Positions 28,042 through 37,786 of a stretch of DNA of 64,000 nucleotides are shown here, one piece after another. The stretch covers positions 558,001 to 622,000 of the forward strand of contig NZ_JAVLAT010000001.1 in assembly GCF_032190615.1 (NCBI RefSeq), read 5' to 3'. A model generated the notes under the pieces. It worked only from the letters and a program-made list of their open reading frames with translations, was not told where the DNA came from and did no database searches. Each line of letters begins with the position of its first letter. Positions within the stretch are counted from its first letter, which is position 1. This stretch comes from Brucella pseudogrignonensis. GTDB lineage: Bacteria; Pseudomonadota; Alphaproteobacteria; Rhizobiales; Rhizobiaceae. A program made the position numbers and the translations under genes.

Positions 28042-28350
28042 CTCGTTTCCTTTATTTTGTGAATCTTGCGACGACTCGGCAGGCAGAACCCACGATCGAT
28101 CTGCCATGCGCTTAACATTTTTGACGCGGCCAATGCCACCCGTTAAGACAAAAGCCCACAGAAGCTGTGGAACGCCTTGCATGAAAAGCCCCTTTGTTCT
28201 ATAGCACCGCCATCCGCGTAGACACCCTTGGAGGCAACGCGGAATGGATCGGTCCGGCCTTGCACCTTGTGAAAGGCGTTGCGGGCTGTTTCATGTCGTT
28301 TGCTGAATCAAATCAAAAGCGACACTCCAGTAACTTTGAAAGGTAATGCC
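28042..28350. promoter_or_regulatory. Divergent promoter region between HerA-like gene and rplY
   Basis: The 309 bp hold no gene that I can support. They must carry the promoters of both neighbours. Neither could be placed reliably. Confidence 0.35.
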
Positions 28351-28971
28351 ATGAGCGATACTTACGTGCTCAAGGCCGATCTGCGCAGCCGGGTTGGTAA
28401 GGGGTCCTCCCGCGAACTTCGCCGCAACGGCCTAATTCCTGCAGTCATCTATGGCGACAAGCAGGAGCCAATCTCGATTGCTGTTTCCTATAAGGAAATC
28501 TTCTACAAGATCCACGGCGGCGGTTTCAAAACCACGATCGCAACGATCGAAGTAGACGGCAAGAAGATTCAGGTTCTCCCTAAGGACTACCAGCTGGATC
28601 CAGTTCGTGACTTCCCACAGCATGTTGACTTCCTGCGCGTTTCCGCGAAGTCAGTTGTTACTGTCAACGTTCCGGTTCACTTCAAGAATGAAGACGCAGC
28701 TCCTGGCATCAAGAAAGGCGGCGTTCTGAACATCGTTCGTCACGATGTTGAGCTGATTGTACCTGCGAATGCAATTCCTGAAGCACTCGAATTTGACCTC
28801 ACAGGTCTTGAAGTCGGTGATTCTGTGCACATTTCGGCTATCAAGCTGCCAAAGAATGCAACGCCTGTCATTCAGGATCGTGACTTCACAATCGCTACAA
28901 TCGCTGCGCCTGCCGCTCTCAAGTCGGAAGAAAACGCAGACGGCGAAGAAGAAGGCAAGGACGGCGAATAA
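28351..28971 (+). CDS. rplY: 50S ribosomal protein L25 (Ctc form)
   Basis: The 206-residue protein is the long L25/TL5/Ctc type. An N-terminal 5S-rRNA-binding domain ([30 protein letters not shown]) is followed by a C-terminal beta domain ([26 protein letters not shown]). An acidic tail ends it. ATG 28351 follows AAAGGTAATGCC; an upstream frame to 28279 is not part of the family. It is followed after 30 bases by pth, an arrangement very common in Alphaproteobacteria and probably one transcript. Confidence 0.95.
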   Translation: MSDTYVLKADLRSRVGKGSSRELRRNGLIPAVIYGDKQEPISIAVSYKEIFYKIHGGGFKTTIATIEVDGKKIQVLPKDYQLDPVRDFPQHVDFLRVSAKSVVTVNVPVHFKNEDAAPGIKKGGVLNIVRHDVELIVPANAIPEALEFDLTGLEVGDSVHISAIKLPKNATPVIQDRDFTIATIAAPAALKSEENADGEEEGKDGE

Positions 28972-29001
28972 TCGCTGTCTGCATAAGAGGGTCAGACAAC
29001 C

Positions 29002-29754
29002 ATGCTGCTCATCGCAGGACTTGGCAATCCCGGCCCTCAATATGCGCGTAACCGACACAATATCGGTTTTATGGCGGTGGATGAAATATTCCGCCGCCAT
29101 AGATTTTCCAACTGGCAGAAGAAGTTCAAAGCTGAGATCGCCGATGGCGTGATCGACGGCGAAAAAGTGCTTCTCATCAAGCCAATGACCTTCATGAACC
29201 TTTCCGGCCAGTCGATTGGCGAAGCCATGCGCTTCTACAAACTGACCTCTGCCGATCTCGTTGTGATTTACGACGAGCTTGATCTTGCGCCTGCAAAGCT
29301 GCGCATCAAGACCGGCGGCGGCTCAGGCGGTCACAACGGTATCAAATCTATCGACGCGCATGTGCAGAGTTTCGACGGTGGTAAAGACTATCGCCGCATG
29401 CGCCTTGGCATCGGCCACCCAGGCGCGAAAGAACTGGTGCACAACCATGTTCTTGGCGACTTCGCCAAAGTCGATAATGAATGGCTGGACAAGCTGTTTG
29501 GCGCTATCGCAGACAATATTGGCCTGCTGGCCAAAAAAGAAGACAACAGCTTCATGAACCGCGTGGCAGTTGTCATGGGAGATGGCAATCAGCGGCCCAA
29601 CGGCTTCAAAGCTGACCCTGCACAGGCAGCAAAGGCACCGCCAAAAGCACAGAGCCATATCCGGCAGGCGCGTCAGAACGCTGCCAAGCCAAATATTCCG
29701 GCGAGTGGCCCAATGGCTGAAATGCTCAAGAAACTCTTGGGCAAGAAGGATTGA
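29002..29754 (+). CDS. pth: Peptidyl-tRNA hydrolase
   Basis: This 250-residue enzyme recycles tRNA from peptidyl-tRNA drop-off. It starts [26 protein letters not shown], with the catalytic His in the RHNIG segment. It continues [51 protein letters not shown] and RLGIGHPG. A Lys/Ala/Pro-rich tail of about 60 residues extends beyond the roughly 190-residue E. coli enzyme, as in relatives. Confidence 0.96.
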   Translation: MLLIAGLGNPGPQYARNRHNIGFMAVDEIFRRHRFSNWQKKFKAEIADGVIDGEKVLLIKPMTFMNLSGQSIGEAMRFYKLTSADLVVIYDELDLAPAKLRIKTGGGSGGHNGIKSIDAHVQSFDGGKDYRRMRLGIGHPGAKELVHNHVLGDFAKVDNEWLDKLFGAIADNIGLLAKKEDNSFMNRVAVVMGDGNQRPNGFKADPAQAAKAPPKAQSHIRQARQNAAKPNIPASGPMAEMLKKLLGKKD

Positions 29755-29797
29755 GCCGCGACTTTTATGCGGTACTCTTGACGCTTCATAGTTACAT

Positions 29798-29838
29798 GTC
29801 GCATAGCGACACCAGCTTTATCCAAGTCGCTTAGCGAC
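29798..29838 (+). repeat. Pair of 13-bp palindromes upstream of ychF
   Basis: GTCGCATAGCGAC (29798-29810) and GTCGCTTAGCGAC (29826-29838) are near-identical palindromes 28 bp apart, just under three helical turns. They lie 33-73 bases before the ychF start and could be paired operator sites or small RNA hairpins. No known regulator motif is recognised. Confidence 0.5.
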
Positions 29839-29870
29839 ATTAATTCTATTCTAGTCTGACAGGTAAGATC

Positions 29871-30974
29871 ATGGGTTTCAAATGCGGCATCGTCGGCCTG
29901 CCTAATGTCGGCAAGTCCACGCTTTTCAACGCGCTGACCAAGACTGCGGCAGCACAGGCTGCAAACTATCCCTTCTGCACCATCGAGCCGAATACCGGTG
30001 AAGTTGCAGTTCCCGATCCTCGCCAGAGCAGTATTGCAAAAATCGCTGGCTCGAAGGAAATCATCCCGACCCGCATCAACTTCGTTGACATTGCTGGTCT
30101 GGTGCGCGGCGCATCCAAGGGTGAAGGTCTGGGTAATCAGTTCCTTGCCAATATTCGCGAAGTCGATGCCATCGTGCATGTTCTGCGCTGCTTTGAAGAC
30201 GACGACATCACCCATGTCGAAGGCCGCATCGATCCTGTGTCGGACGCTGAAACCGTTGAAACGGAGCTGATGCTGTCGGACCTCGAAAGCATTGAGCGTC
30301 GCATTGTGCAAATCCGCAAGCGCGCTTCGTCGAAAGACAAGGAAGCAACAACTGTTCTGCCAGTGATGGAACAGGCGCTGGAACTGCTGCAAAACGGCAA
30401 GCCAGTTCGTCTGATGCTCAAAGACATTGCACCAGATGATCTGCTGATCCTCAAGGGTCTTAATCTGCTCACCTCCAAGCCAGTTCTTTATGTCTGCAAC
30501 GTCGCTGAAAGCGACGCTGCCAATGGCAATGCACATAGCGCAGCTGTTGCGAAAATGGCTGCTGAACAGGGTGCTGAGAGCGTCATCATTTCCGCCGCCA
30601 TTGAAGCTGAAGTTGCCCAGCTTGCTGACGAAGAAGCCAAGGAATATCTCGACGCGATGGGCTTAGAGGAGCCCGGCCTCGACCGTCTTATCCGTGCTGG
30701 CTACAAGCTGCTCGACCTCATCACCTATTTCACGGCAGGGCCGAAGGAAACACGTGCGTGGACCATCCGTCGCGGCACCAAAGCTCCGGGCGCTGCGGGC
30801 GTCATCCACACGGATTTCGAGCGCGGCTTCATTCGTGCACAGACCATCGCCTATGAAGACTATGTGAAGTTCAATGGTGAAGTCGGCGCCAAGGAAGCTG
30901 GCAAAGCACGGGACGAAGGCAAGGAATACATCGTCCATGACGGCGATGTGATGCTGTTCCGCTTCAATACCTGA
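29871..30974 (+). CDS. ychF: Redox-responsive ATPase YchF
   Basis: This 367-residue Obg-family P-loop protein prefers ATP. Motifs are G1 GLPNVGKSTLFNAL, G3 VDIAGLVRGASKGEGLGNQFL, the altered G4 NVAE in place of NKxD, and a C-terminal TGS domain (LITYFTAGPKETRAWTIRRGTKAPGAAGVIHTDFERGFIRA). It binds ribosomes and affects stress responses. It lies 116 bases after pth and ends at a strong terminator. Confidence 0.97.
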   Translation: MGFKCGIVGLPNVGKSTLFNALTKTAAAQAANYPFCTIEPNTGEVAVPDPRQSSIAKIAGSKEIIPTRINFVDIAGLVRGASKGEGLGNQFLANIREVDAIVHVLRCFEDDDITHVEGRIDPVSDAETVETELMLSDLESIERRIVQIRKRASSKDKEATTVLPVMEQALELLQNGKPVRLMLKDIAPDDLLILKGLNLLTSKPVLYVCNVAESDAANGNAHSAAVAKMAAEQGAESVIISAAIEAEVAQLADEEAKEYLDAMGLEEPGLDRLIRAGYKLLDLITYFTAGPKETRAWTIRRGTKAPGAAGVIHTDFERGFIRAQTIAYEDYVKFNGEVGAKEAGKARDEGKEYIVHDGDVMLFRFNT

Positions 30975-30980
30975 TAAAAC

Positions 30981-31010
30981 AAAGGCCGCTACAAAATAGC
31001 GGCCTTTTTT
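30981..31010 (+). terminator. Rho-independent terminator of ychF
   Basis: The stem AAGGCCGCTA/TAGCGGCCTT with a six-base loop is followed by six T, four bases after the ychF stop codon. Confidence 0.95.
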
Positions 31011-31014
31011 CTAC

Positions 31015-31060
31015 GCATGTCTCCCAAAAGTGGGAACCGGTTTTGGGGGTATAGACATGC
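31015..31060. repeat. Palindromic intergenic repeat, copy A
   Basis: The 46-bp unit has outer arms GCATGTC/GACATGC and inner arms CCAAAA/TTTTGG around GTGGGAACCGG. It is nearly identical, in opposite orientation, to the unit at 63797-63841 and is a diverged relative of the one at 41521-41563. Such units are scattered through Rhizobiales genomes. Here it sits between ychF and the maoC pair. Confidence 0.75.
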
Positions 31061-31109
31061 GCAGGCAAAGAAAAAGAGCGGCAACGCCGCTCTGGTGGAG
31101 GAGACCGGA

Positions 31110-31592
31110 TTGACTGATAAGACGCCCAAATATGCGTATGAAGATTTTACGCAAGGACTGAAGCTTCCCTTCGGTCCACGCACGATCACCAAAGAAGAGA
31201 TTATCGAATTCGCCCGTGAATTCGACCCACAACCTTTCCATCTTGATGAAGAAGCAGGCAAGGCAAGCGTCCTTGGAGGGCTCGCTGCTTCGGGCTGGCA
31301 CACCGTATCGCTTTTCATGCGCATGGTCTGGGACGCCTATCTCAAAGATTCGACTTCACAGGGCAGTCCGGGCATCGAATTTAACCGCTGGAAACGTCCC
31401 GTTTTGGCAGGTGACACGCTAAGCGGCTTCTCGACCGTGCTTGATCGCCGCCGCTCAAAATCCATGCCGCATGTAGGTTTCCTGACCGTCTATAACGAGA
31501 TCGTCAATCAGCGTGGCGAGGTCGTTTGTGAGCTTCAACATACGGCCATGGTCGGTCTTCGCAACCCTGAGCGCGAAGGAGACGACACATGA
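31110..31592 (+). CDS. MaoC-family (R)-hydratase/dehydratase 1
   Basis: The 160-residue hotdog-fold protein resembles MaoC and NodN: YEDFTQGLKLPFGPRTITKEEIIEFAREFDPQPFHLDEEAG, with the hydratase Asp and His in this segment, then VLGGLAASGWHTVSLFMR. The likely start is TTG 31110, behind an excellent GGAGGAG at six bases. An ATG at 31017 lies inside a palindromic repeat and would add 31 unrelated residues. It shares ATGA with the next gene and probably forms a heteromer with it. The substrate, a 2-enoyl thioester by family, is unknown. Confidence 0.88.
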   Translation: MTDKTPKYAYEDFTQGLKLPFGPRTITKEEIIEFAREFDPQPFHLDEEAGKASVLGGLAASGWHTVSLFMRMVWDAYLKDSTSQGSPGIEFNRWKRPVLAGDTLSGFSTVLDRRRSKSMPHVGFLTVYNEIVNQRGEVVCELQHTAMVGLRNPEREGDDT

Positions 31593-32059
31593 GCTTTATC
31601 GAAGAGCATCTTGGAGAAGAACTGACCATCGGCAGCTATACGTTTACCGCCGAGGAAATCATCCACTTCGCTTCAAAGTTCGATCCACAGCCATTTCACC
31701 TTGATGCAGAAGCTGCCAAGAGCAGCGTGCTGGGCGGCCTCTGCGCATCGGGTTGGCATACCACAGCAGTCTTCATGAAGTTGAACGTGGCATCCATTTT
31801 CGAGGCAACCAAAAACGCAATGAAAAGCGGTGAAGTCCCGCCAACATTCGGCCCCTCGCCCGGCTTTGAGAACCTCAAATGGCTACGCCCGGTCTATGCT
31901 GGCGACACGATCACCTATAAGCGCACCGTCCATTCCATTCGTCCGCTCGGCTCGCGTCCCGGCTGGTCAATGCTCAACATGAGCAGCAGCGCTTACAACC
32001 AAAATGGCGACAAGGTCCTATCCTTCGATAACGCCGCTATGGTGAAGCTACCCGCTTAA
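31589..32059 (+). CDS. MaoC-family (R)-hydratase/dehydratase 2
   Basis: This 156-residue paralogue of the preceding gene has TFTAEEIIHFASKFDPQPFHLDAEAAKSSVLGGLCASGWHTTAVFMKL and WLRPVYAGDTITYKRTV. The start overlaps the stop of the upstream gene by four bases, so the two are translated together. Paired short MaoC proteins of this type are widespread in Rhizobiales. Both keep the D-x-x-x-x-H hydratase residues. Confidence 0.9.
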   Translation: MSFIEEHLGEELTIGSYTFTAEEIIHFASKFDPQPFHLDAEAAKSSVLGGLCASGWHTTAVFMKLNVASIFEATKNAMKSGEVPPTFGPSPGFENLKWLRPVYAGDTITYKRTVHSIRPLGSRPGWSMLNMSSSAYNQNGDKVLSFDNAAMVKLPA

Positions 32060-32060
32060 C

Positions 32061-32091
32061 AAAAAAGGCCCGGAAAACTCCGGGCCTTTTC
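32061..32091. terminator. Bidirectional terminator between maoC pair and apt
   Basis: The perfect stem AAGGCCCGGA/TCCGGGCCTT with loop AAAC has A and T runs on either side and serves both convergent genes. Confidence 0.92.
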
Positions 32092-32109
32092 ATCTGAGGG
32101 TGAGGTGAA

Positions 32110-32655
32110 TCAATCGCCTTCAAATTCCACAAGTGTACGGACCGGCACGCCAAGCGCTTCGAGTTTCTTGCGTCCACCAAGGTCGGGCAGGTCGATAATA
32201 AAGCAGGCCGCGACGATATTGGCTCCCATCTGGAGAAGCAGCTTGGCTGCGGCTTCTGCAGTGCCGCCCGTTGCGATAAGATCATCAACCAGAATGATGC
32301 GCTCACCCTTCTCGATCGCATCGCGGTGCATTTCCATTTCATCAATGCCATATTCAAGGCTGTAGGCAATGCGAACGGTATCCCGCGGCAGCTTGCCCTT
32401 CTTGCGGATCGGCACAAAGCCAGCCGAAAGCTGATGTGCGATTGCACCACCAAGAATGAAGCCACGCGCCTCGATACCAGCAACCTTGTCGACCTTGTTG
32501 CCCGCATAAGGATAAACCAGCTCGTCGACGGCACGGCGGAACGCCTGCGCGTCACCCATAAGCGTGGTGACATCACGGAACTGAACGCCCGGCTTCGGAT
32601 AATCGGGAATTGTTCTGATCGAGTCTTTCAAAGTGGCTTTGAGCGTCGATTCCAT
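32110..32655 (-). CDS. apt: Adenine phosphoribosyltransferase
   Basis: This 181-residue purine salvage enzyme joins adenine and PRPP to AMP. Motifs are [23 protein letters not shown] at the start, [17 protein letters not shown], and the PRPP loop [19 protein letters not shown]. Family members start MES-x-LK, matching ATG 32655, which has AAGGA at a normal distance; an ATG two codons earlier touches the ribosome binding site. Confidence 0.96.
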   Translation of the reverse strand: MESTLKATLKDSIRTIPDYPKPGVQFRDVTTLMGDAQAFRRAVDELVYPYAGNKVDKVAGIEARGFILGGAIAHQLSAGFVPIRKKGKLPRDTVRIAYSLEYGIDEMEMHRDAIEKGERIILVDDLIATGGTAEAAAKLLLQMGANIVAACFIIDLPDLGGRKKLEALGVPVRTLVEFEGD

Positions 32656-32792
32656 TGTCATTCCTTTCAGAGCAGAAGCTTATGGCTTCAGCCCGATCAA
32701 TTGTATTGACCACCCTTCAACCACGATATGGCTGGCACGCCAAGCTGCTTCGCGCTGTTTTGAGCAACTTGTGATGCGCTGCCAACAAAAAA

Positions 32793-32810
32793 GGGCACCT
32801 GACGGTGCCC
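32793..32810 (-). terminator. Terminator of the petABC operon
   Basis: GGGCACC/GGTGCCC with a four-base loop is followed on the minus strand by six T. It lies 24 bases past the petC stop. Confidence 0.9.
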
Positions 32811-32833
32811 TTCTCATTGCTCTGGTTATTTTA

Positions 32834-33703
32834 TCAATGCTTCACATTTGACCAGATCGCACGCTTGGCGATGTAAACAAGGCCAGCAAAAAGCACCAGG
32901 AATATAAGAACCCTGAAGCCCAGCTTCTTGCGCTCTTCCAGATGCGGCTCTGCAGACCACATCAGGAAAGCCGAAACGTCCCGCGCATACTGATCAACCG
33001 TCTGCGGCGAACCATCGTCGTAAGTGACCTGATCGTCACTCAGCGGCTTTGCCATGGCAAGCGATTTTCCCGCAATGAAATACGGATTGTAATGCGTGCC
33101 TTCAGGAATATGCATGCCCGCTGGCGGCTGCTCGTCATAGCCGGTCAGAAGCGAGTGAATGTAATCCGGACCCGCTTCGGCATATTGCGTGAATATATCG
33201 AAGATAAAGGTCGGGAAACCACGTTCAACGGCACGCGCCTTGGCAATCAGCGAGAAGTCCGGAGGCGCAGCACCATTATTGGCAGCAGCGGCTGCATTCA
33301 CGTTCGGGAACGGCGATGGAAAATGATCTGTGGCAATGGCCTTGCGAGTGAACATTTCACCATCCGCATTCGGTCCATCTGTGACTTCATATTCCGCAGC
33401 AAAAGCTTTCACCTGTTCCGGCGAATAACCAAGAGCTTCCAGATTACGGAAAGCCACCAGATTCATCGAATGGCAGGCGGAGCAGACTTCCTTATAGACT
33501 TTGAGACCGCGCTGCAGCTGTCCCTTGTCGTAAGTGCCGAAGGGGCCGGCGAAGCTCCAGCTTTCCTGTTTGGGATGATGGATGGGATAATGCTCAGGCT
33601 CCCCTTCGCCACCACCGGCGGCAAAAGCACCGCCCATCGTCACACCGAGCGCTACCAGCGGAGCAATACCGAAGACAGCGAAACTCTTGAGGATGTTTTT
33701 CAT
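32834..33703 (-). CDS. petC: Cytochrome c1 of the bc1 complex
   Basis: The 289-residue protein has a signal peptide ending near Gly-Gly-Ala-Phe-Ala-Ala. The haem-binding motif CSACH is in YKEVCSACHSMNLVAFRNLEALG, and a candidate Met ligand is in the AMAKPL segment. A C-terminal membrane anchor is VLIFLVLFAGLVYIAKRAIW. It carries electrons from the Rieske protein to cytochrome c in the periplasm. It is the last gene of petABC, 23 bases after petB. The chosen start follows AAGGACGG; an ATG five codons earlier is possible. In contrast to Bradyrhizobium fbcH, it is not fused to cytochrome b. Confidence 0.95.
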   Translation of the reverse strand: MKNILKSFAVFGIAPLVALGVTMGGAFAAGGGEGEPEHYPIHHPKQESWSFAGPFGTYDKGQLQRGLKVYKEVCSACHSMNLVAFRNLEALGYSPEQVKAFAAEYEVTDGPNADGEMFTRKAIATDHFPSPFPNVNAAAAANNGAAPPDFSLIAKARAVERGFPTFIFDIFTQYAEAGPDYIHSLLTGYDEQPPAGMHIPEGTHYNPYFIAGKSLAMAKPLSDDQVTYDDGSPQTVDQYARDVSAFLMWSAEPHLEERKKLGFRVLIFLVLFAGLVYIAKRAIWSNVKH

Positions 33704-33726
33704 TTTTCCGTCCTTCATCTCGCGCT

Positions 33727-35013
33727 TCAGCCGTTGATTTCTACTGGAGTAATCTCGGCCTTGCCTTCGTTCTTTTCCAGAACCGCTTCCGTGATCGAAT
33801 TCGGAATACGCTTCGGTGTCTCAATCAGGCCAAGAACCGGCATGATGACGATAAAGAAAGCGAAGTAGTAGAGCGTGCCGAACTGCGCCATCATCGTGTA
33901 AACACCTTCTGCCGGACGCGATCCCAACCAGCCAAGGAAGATTGCATTGATGACAAACAGCCAGAAGAACAGCTTGAACCACGGACGATAAACCGCCGAA
34001 CGAACCTTCGATGTATCGAGCCATGGCACGACAAACAGGATCGCAATCGAACCGAACATCACAAGGACGCCACCAAGCTTCGAGTCGATAGGACCAATGT
34101 TGAAAGTGATTGCACGCAGCATGGCATAGAATGGCAAGAAGTACCATTCAGGCACGATATGCGCCGGGGTCTTGAGCGAGTCAGCCTGAATATAGTTATC
34201 CGGGTGGCCCAGGAAGTTCGGCATATAGAACACGAAATATGCAAAGAAGACGAAGAAAACGAGCGCACCAAACGCATCCTTGATCGTCGCATAAGGCGTG
34301 AATGGCAGCGTGTCGGTCTTCGATTTTACTTCAATGCCGGTTGGATTGGTCTGGCCAGTTACATGCAATGCCCATACGTGCAGGATAACAACACCCACAA
34401 TCATGAACGGCAGCAAATAATGCAGCGAAAAGAAGCGGTTGAGCGTTGGATTGTCGACCGCAAAGCCACCAAGCAGCAATTGCTGAATGGGCTCACCTAT
34501 CACCGGAAAGGCGGTAAAGAAGCCCGTGATAACCGTTGCACCCCAGAACGACATCTGACCCCATGGAAGCACATAGCCCATGAACGCCGTTGCCATCATC
34601 AGAAGAAAGATGACCACGCCGAGAATCCACAAAAGTTCACGTGGGGCCTTATAGGAACCATAATAAAGGCCGCGTGCGATGTGCAGATATACGGCAATGA
34701 AGAAGAAGGAAGCACCGTTTGCGTGCATATAGCGCAGCAGCCAGCCAGAATTGACATCGCGCATGATCTTTTCGACCGAGTTAAACGCAATTGTTGTTTC
34801 TGCAGCATAATGCATTGCCAGCACGATACCGGTAATGATCTGGGCAATCAGCATGAAGCTCAGAATGCCACCAAACGTATACATGTAGTTCAGATTACGC
34901 GGTGTCGGATAGGCAACAAAGGAATCATAGACAAGGCGTGGCAAAGGCAGCCGCTCGTCGACCCATTTTTCGATGCCGGTCGAGGGCGTATATGTGGAGT
35001 GATGACCACTCAT
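33727..35013 (-). CDS. petB: Cytochrome b of the bc1 complex
   Basis: This 428-residue protein has eight membrane helices. The haem ligands lie in [22 protein letters not shown] and in [10 protein letters not shown] and [10 protein letters not shown]. The quinol-site motif PEWY is present ([13 protein letters not shown]), as is the conserved [18 protein letters not shown]. With petA and petC it forms ubiquinol-cytochrome c reductase, which pumps protons while passing electrons from ubiquinol. It starts 23 bases after petA. Confidence 0.97.
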   Translation of the reverse strand: MSGHHSTYTPSTGIEKWVDERLPLPRLVYDSFVAYPTPRNLNYMYTFGGILSFMLIAQIITGIVLAMHYAAETTIAFNSVEKIMRDVNSGWLLRYMHANGASFFFIAVYLHIARGLYYGSYKAPRELLWILGVVIFLLMMATAFMGYVLPWGQMSFWGATVITGFFTAFPVIGEPIQQLLLGGFAVDNPTLNRFFSLHYLLPFMIVGVVILHVWALHVTGQTNPTGIEVKSKTDTLPFTPYATIKDAFGALVFFVFFAYFVFYMPNFLGHPDNYIQADSLKTPAHIVPEWYFLPFYAMLRAITFNIGPIDSKLGGVLVMFGSIAILFVVPWLDTSKVRSAVYRPWFKLFFWLFVINAIFLGWLGSRPAEGVYTMMAQFGTLYYFAFFIVIMPVLGLIETPKRIPNSITEAVLEKNEGKAEITPVEING

Positions 35014-35036
35014 ATTTTCTCTCCCCAAGATCTGTT

Positions 35037-35600
35037 TTAGCCGATCCTGATGACCGTATCGGAAGTGAATGCATATTCCGGAATATACATATTTTCCGGA
35101 GCTGGGCCGCTGCGAATGCGTCCGGCAGTGTCATAGGTCGACCCGTGGCACGGGCAGAACCAGCCACCAAATGAACCCGATTCACCAAGTGGCACGCAGC
35201 CGAGATGAGTGCAGACACCGACCATGACGATCCAGTTTTCCTTGCCCTCACCCGCCGAACGCGCGACATCCGTTGCTTCTGCATCCAATGGAAGATTGGC
35301 ATTACGCGCAGCAATGTCTTTGAGATCGGTCAAGGCTGTCACCTTGGCGTCTTCAACTTCCTTGGCAGTACGATTGCGAATGAAGATCGGCTTGCCGCGC
35401 CACTTAACGGTCATTGAAGCTCCTTCTTCAAGGGAAGAAACATCAACTTCGATAGACGCTGCCGCGAGTGTCGAGGCGTCAGGACGCATCTGGTCGATAA
35501 ACGGCCATGCAAAACCACCGACAGCAACGACACCGGCCATTCCCGTCGCAATATACAAAAAATCACGTCGTGTCGGCTCAGCCGTGTCGTGTTCGCTCAC
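35037..35600 (-). CDS. petA: Rieske iron-sulfur subunit of the bc1 complex
   Basis: The 187-residue protein has a Tat-like N-terminus ([21 protein letters not shown]) that stays as a membrane anchor. The 2Fe-2S motifs are CTHLGC and CPCHGS with the Pro loop GPAPENM. The start is GTG 35600, with AAGGA eight bases upstream; the open frame running to 35837 is not coding. It is first in the petABC operon. Its transcription may depend on the PetP/PetR-like pair at 14-15.6 kb, by analogy with Rhodobacter. Confidence 0.96.
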   Translation of the reverse strand: MSEHDTAEPTRRDFLYIATGMAGVVAVGGFAWPFIDQMRPDASTLAAASIEVDVSSLEEGASMTVKWRGKPIFIRNRTAKEVEDAKVTALTDLKDIAARNANLPLDAEATDVARSAGEGKENWIVMVGVCTHLGCVPLGESGSFGGWFCPCHGSTYDTAGRIRSGPAPENMYIPEYAFTSDTVIRIG

Positions 35601-35852
35601 GTGCCAATTCCTTTTTAACCTGGATATCCAATTGAAAACTCCCCTCGTCTGCCATGCGCTTGCGCAAACGCATTTCCGCCCTTTGCGCTCACACGCAACT
35701 GGCAGTTCCACAAGTGCTTGCAGAACGAAATTCCCTCCATCTCGACAGTAAGGTGTAGGCAGGTTGAAAAGCCTTGTCCAGACGCCAACCCTATAGGACG
35801 GCACCATGTCGCAGGGAGCCTTTTGGCAACCTTTCAAATGCTCTCAACCAAA

Positions 35853-35886
35853 AACCTCCGCGCCAATCTCATGGTGCGCGGAGGTT
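35853..35886 (-). terminator. Terminator of the ABC exporter pair
   Basis: AACCTCCGCGC pairs with GCGCGGAGGTT, with T runs on both strands. It lies 27 bases after the stop of the second ABC gene and between it and the petA promoter. Confidence 0.85.
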
Positions 35887-35912
35887 TTTATGATGAAGAA
35901 AATAGCCTTAAA

Positions 35913-37772
35913 TTAGTTATCTATGCCCAGAAAACCGCCGGATTGCCGCGCCCACAGACCAGCATAAATACCACCTTGCGCGATAAGCTCATCATGCGTG
36001 CCTTCTTCTGCAATACGCCCCTTATCCATAACAATCAGACGATCCAGCGCTGCGATAGTTGAAAGCCTATGCGCGATTGCAATCACTGTTTTGCCATCCA
36101 TCAGCTGACGCAGGTTGTCCTGAATGGAGGCTTCAATTTCTGAGTCGAGCGCAGACGTTGCTTCATCCAGAATAAGGATTGGCGCATCTTTGAGAATTGC
36201 GCGAGCAATCGCGATACGCTGTCGCTGACCACCCGATAGCTTGACGCCGCGCTCACCTACAAAAGCATCGAACGACTTGCGTCCGTTGAAATCTTCAAGC
36301 CTTGCAATAAACTCATCCGCCTCCGCCTGTCGCGCGGCATCCGCAAGATCGTCATCCGTCGCATCATCGCGCGCCAGCATAATATTATCACGCAGTGAGC
36401 GATGCAGCAGTGCTGTTTCCTGACTGACAACTGCAAAGGCGCGCCGCAACGAGGCTTGCGTGACATCGCGAACATCCTGCCCATTAACGAGGATAGCACC
36501 CTTCTCAACATCGTAGAGCCGCAGGATCAGATTGACGAGCGTAGTCTTCCCTGCTCCCGAATGTCCAACCAACCCCACCCGTTCGCCGCCCTTGATGGAA
36601 AAATTTATATTATCAAGAACTCCGGCTGCTTTACCGTAATGAAAAGTGACATCTTTTATGTCGATACGCGCATCGGTAATGTGCAACGGCTTTGCGCCGC
36701 GCTTGTCTTCCAGACCAAGCGGCGCCGACAAAAGCTTCATGGAATTTTCGATCAGTCCGAGTTGTCGCAACATCCCGTTCAACTGCATCATTAAACGCCC
36801 GAGCAACATATTAAGACGCAGGATCAAACCCAGTGTGAAAGAAACCTGCCCGACGGTGATCGCGTCTTTCGTCCACAAATCAATGGTAATGCCCGCAATC
36901 ACCACAATCATCACGCCCGAAAGCGCAGTCATGGCCAGCCGCACGCCTGTCAATGAGCGCATGAATGGAAAGACCGCCGCGAGATAGCGCTTAAAGCCAT
37001 CACGCATATAGCGCTCATCATCATCAGCAGTGTTCAGCTTGATTGTCTGGATATTGGAATAGCTGTCAACGATACGTCCGTTGATCATCGAGCCTGCTTC
37101 GGCAGAGGCTTCCGCATTCTTGCGGATGCGTGGCAGATAGTGCTTTGCGATCAGACCAAAGGCTGCGATCCAGACAATGACTGCCGCCGCCAGGCGCCAA
37201 TCGAGCTGCCCGACCAGAACCAGCGTCGTGATACTATAAATCGCCATGAACCAGACGACTTGAATGAGACTTTCAATCAGATCGCCAGCAGACTGGCCTG
37301 CCTGCCAGACTTTTGTGGCAATACGTCCTGCAAAATCAATCTGAAAGAATGCGTAGGACTGTCGCTGGACATAAGAATTCGCCTGCCAGCGGATCATATT
37401 GTAAAAGCCCGGAGACAGCGTCTGGCCTTCGAGCATCGTCGTGAGCGCTGTCACCAAAAAGCGGATAACAAGAACCGTAACAGCCATGAACAGCAGTTCC
37501 GGGCCCGCGGCTTGAAACAGCTCTGACCAACTGCGCTCGACACCCGCACGCCCCGCCTGATCAAGAATATCGACCAGCCTGCCGGTGAAATAAAACAGCC
37601 CAGCTTCAACCAGTGGCGCGAGACCGCCCACAGCCAGTGCCGCTGCAAGCGGCCATTTGGCCTGCCGCGCATAATGCCAGAGGAAGGCCAGCGTCGTTGA
37701 CGGCGGTCTCAGCTGTTCCGGTTCGCGGAAGGGATTAACCCAGCGCTCGAACAGGCTGTAAACCGCATTCAT
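35913..37772 (-). CDS. ABC exporter half-transporter (permease-ATPase), copy 2
   Basis: The 619-residue protein has an N-terminal six-helix export permease and a C-terminal ATPase: Walker A VGHSGAGKTTL, signature KLSGGQRQRIAIARAILKDAP, Walker B ILILDEATSALD and the switch His in IAIAHRLST. Half-transporters of this kind work as dimers for lipids, peptides or drugs. It lies 14 bases after a clear paralogue, and both end with the same GGIYAGLWARQSGGFLG segment, so a heterodimer is likely. ATG 37772 is chosen; a TTG one codon earlier is possible. Confidence 0.92.
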   Translation of the reverse strand: MNAVYSLFERWVNPFREPEQLRPPSTTLAFLWHYARQAKWPLAAALAVGGLAPLVEAGLFYFTGRLVDILDQAGRAGVERSWSELFQAAGPELLFMAVTVLVIRFLVTALTTMLEGQTLSPGFYNMIRWQANSYVQRQSYAFFQIDFAGRIATKVWQAGQSAGDLIESLIQVVWFMAIYSITTLVLVGQLDWRLAAAVIVWIAAFGLIAKHYLPRIRKNAEASAEAGSMINGRIVDSYSNIQTIKLNTADDDERYMRDGFKRYLAAVFPFMRSLTGVRLAMTALSGVMIVVIAGITIDLWTKDAITVGQVSFTLGLILRLNMLLGRLMMQLNGMLRQLGLIENSMKLLSAPLGLEDKRGAKPLHITDARIDIKDVTFHYGKAAGVLDNINFSIKGGERVGLVGHSGAGKTTLVNLILRLYDVEKGAILVNGQDVRDVTQASLRRAFAVVSQETALLHRSLRDNIMLARDDATDDDLADAARQAEADEFIARLEDFNGRKSFDAFVGERGVKLSGGQRQRIAIARAILKDAPILILDEATSALDSEIEASIQDNLRQLMDGKTVIAIAHRLSTIAALDRLIVMDKGRIAEEGTHDELIAQGGIYAGLWARQSGGFLGIDN

Positions 37773-37786
37773 CAATTGCTTATTCC

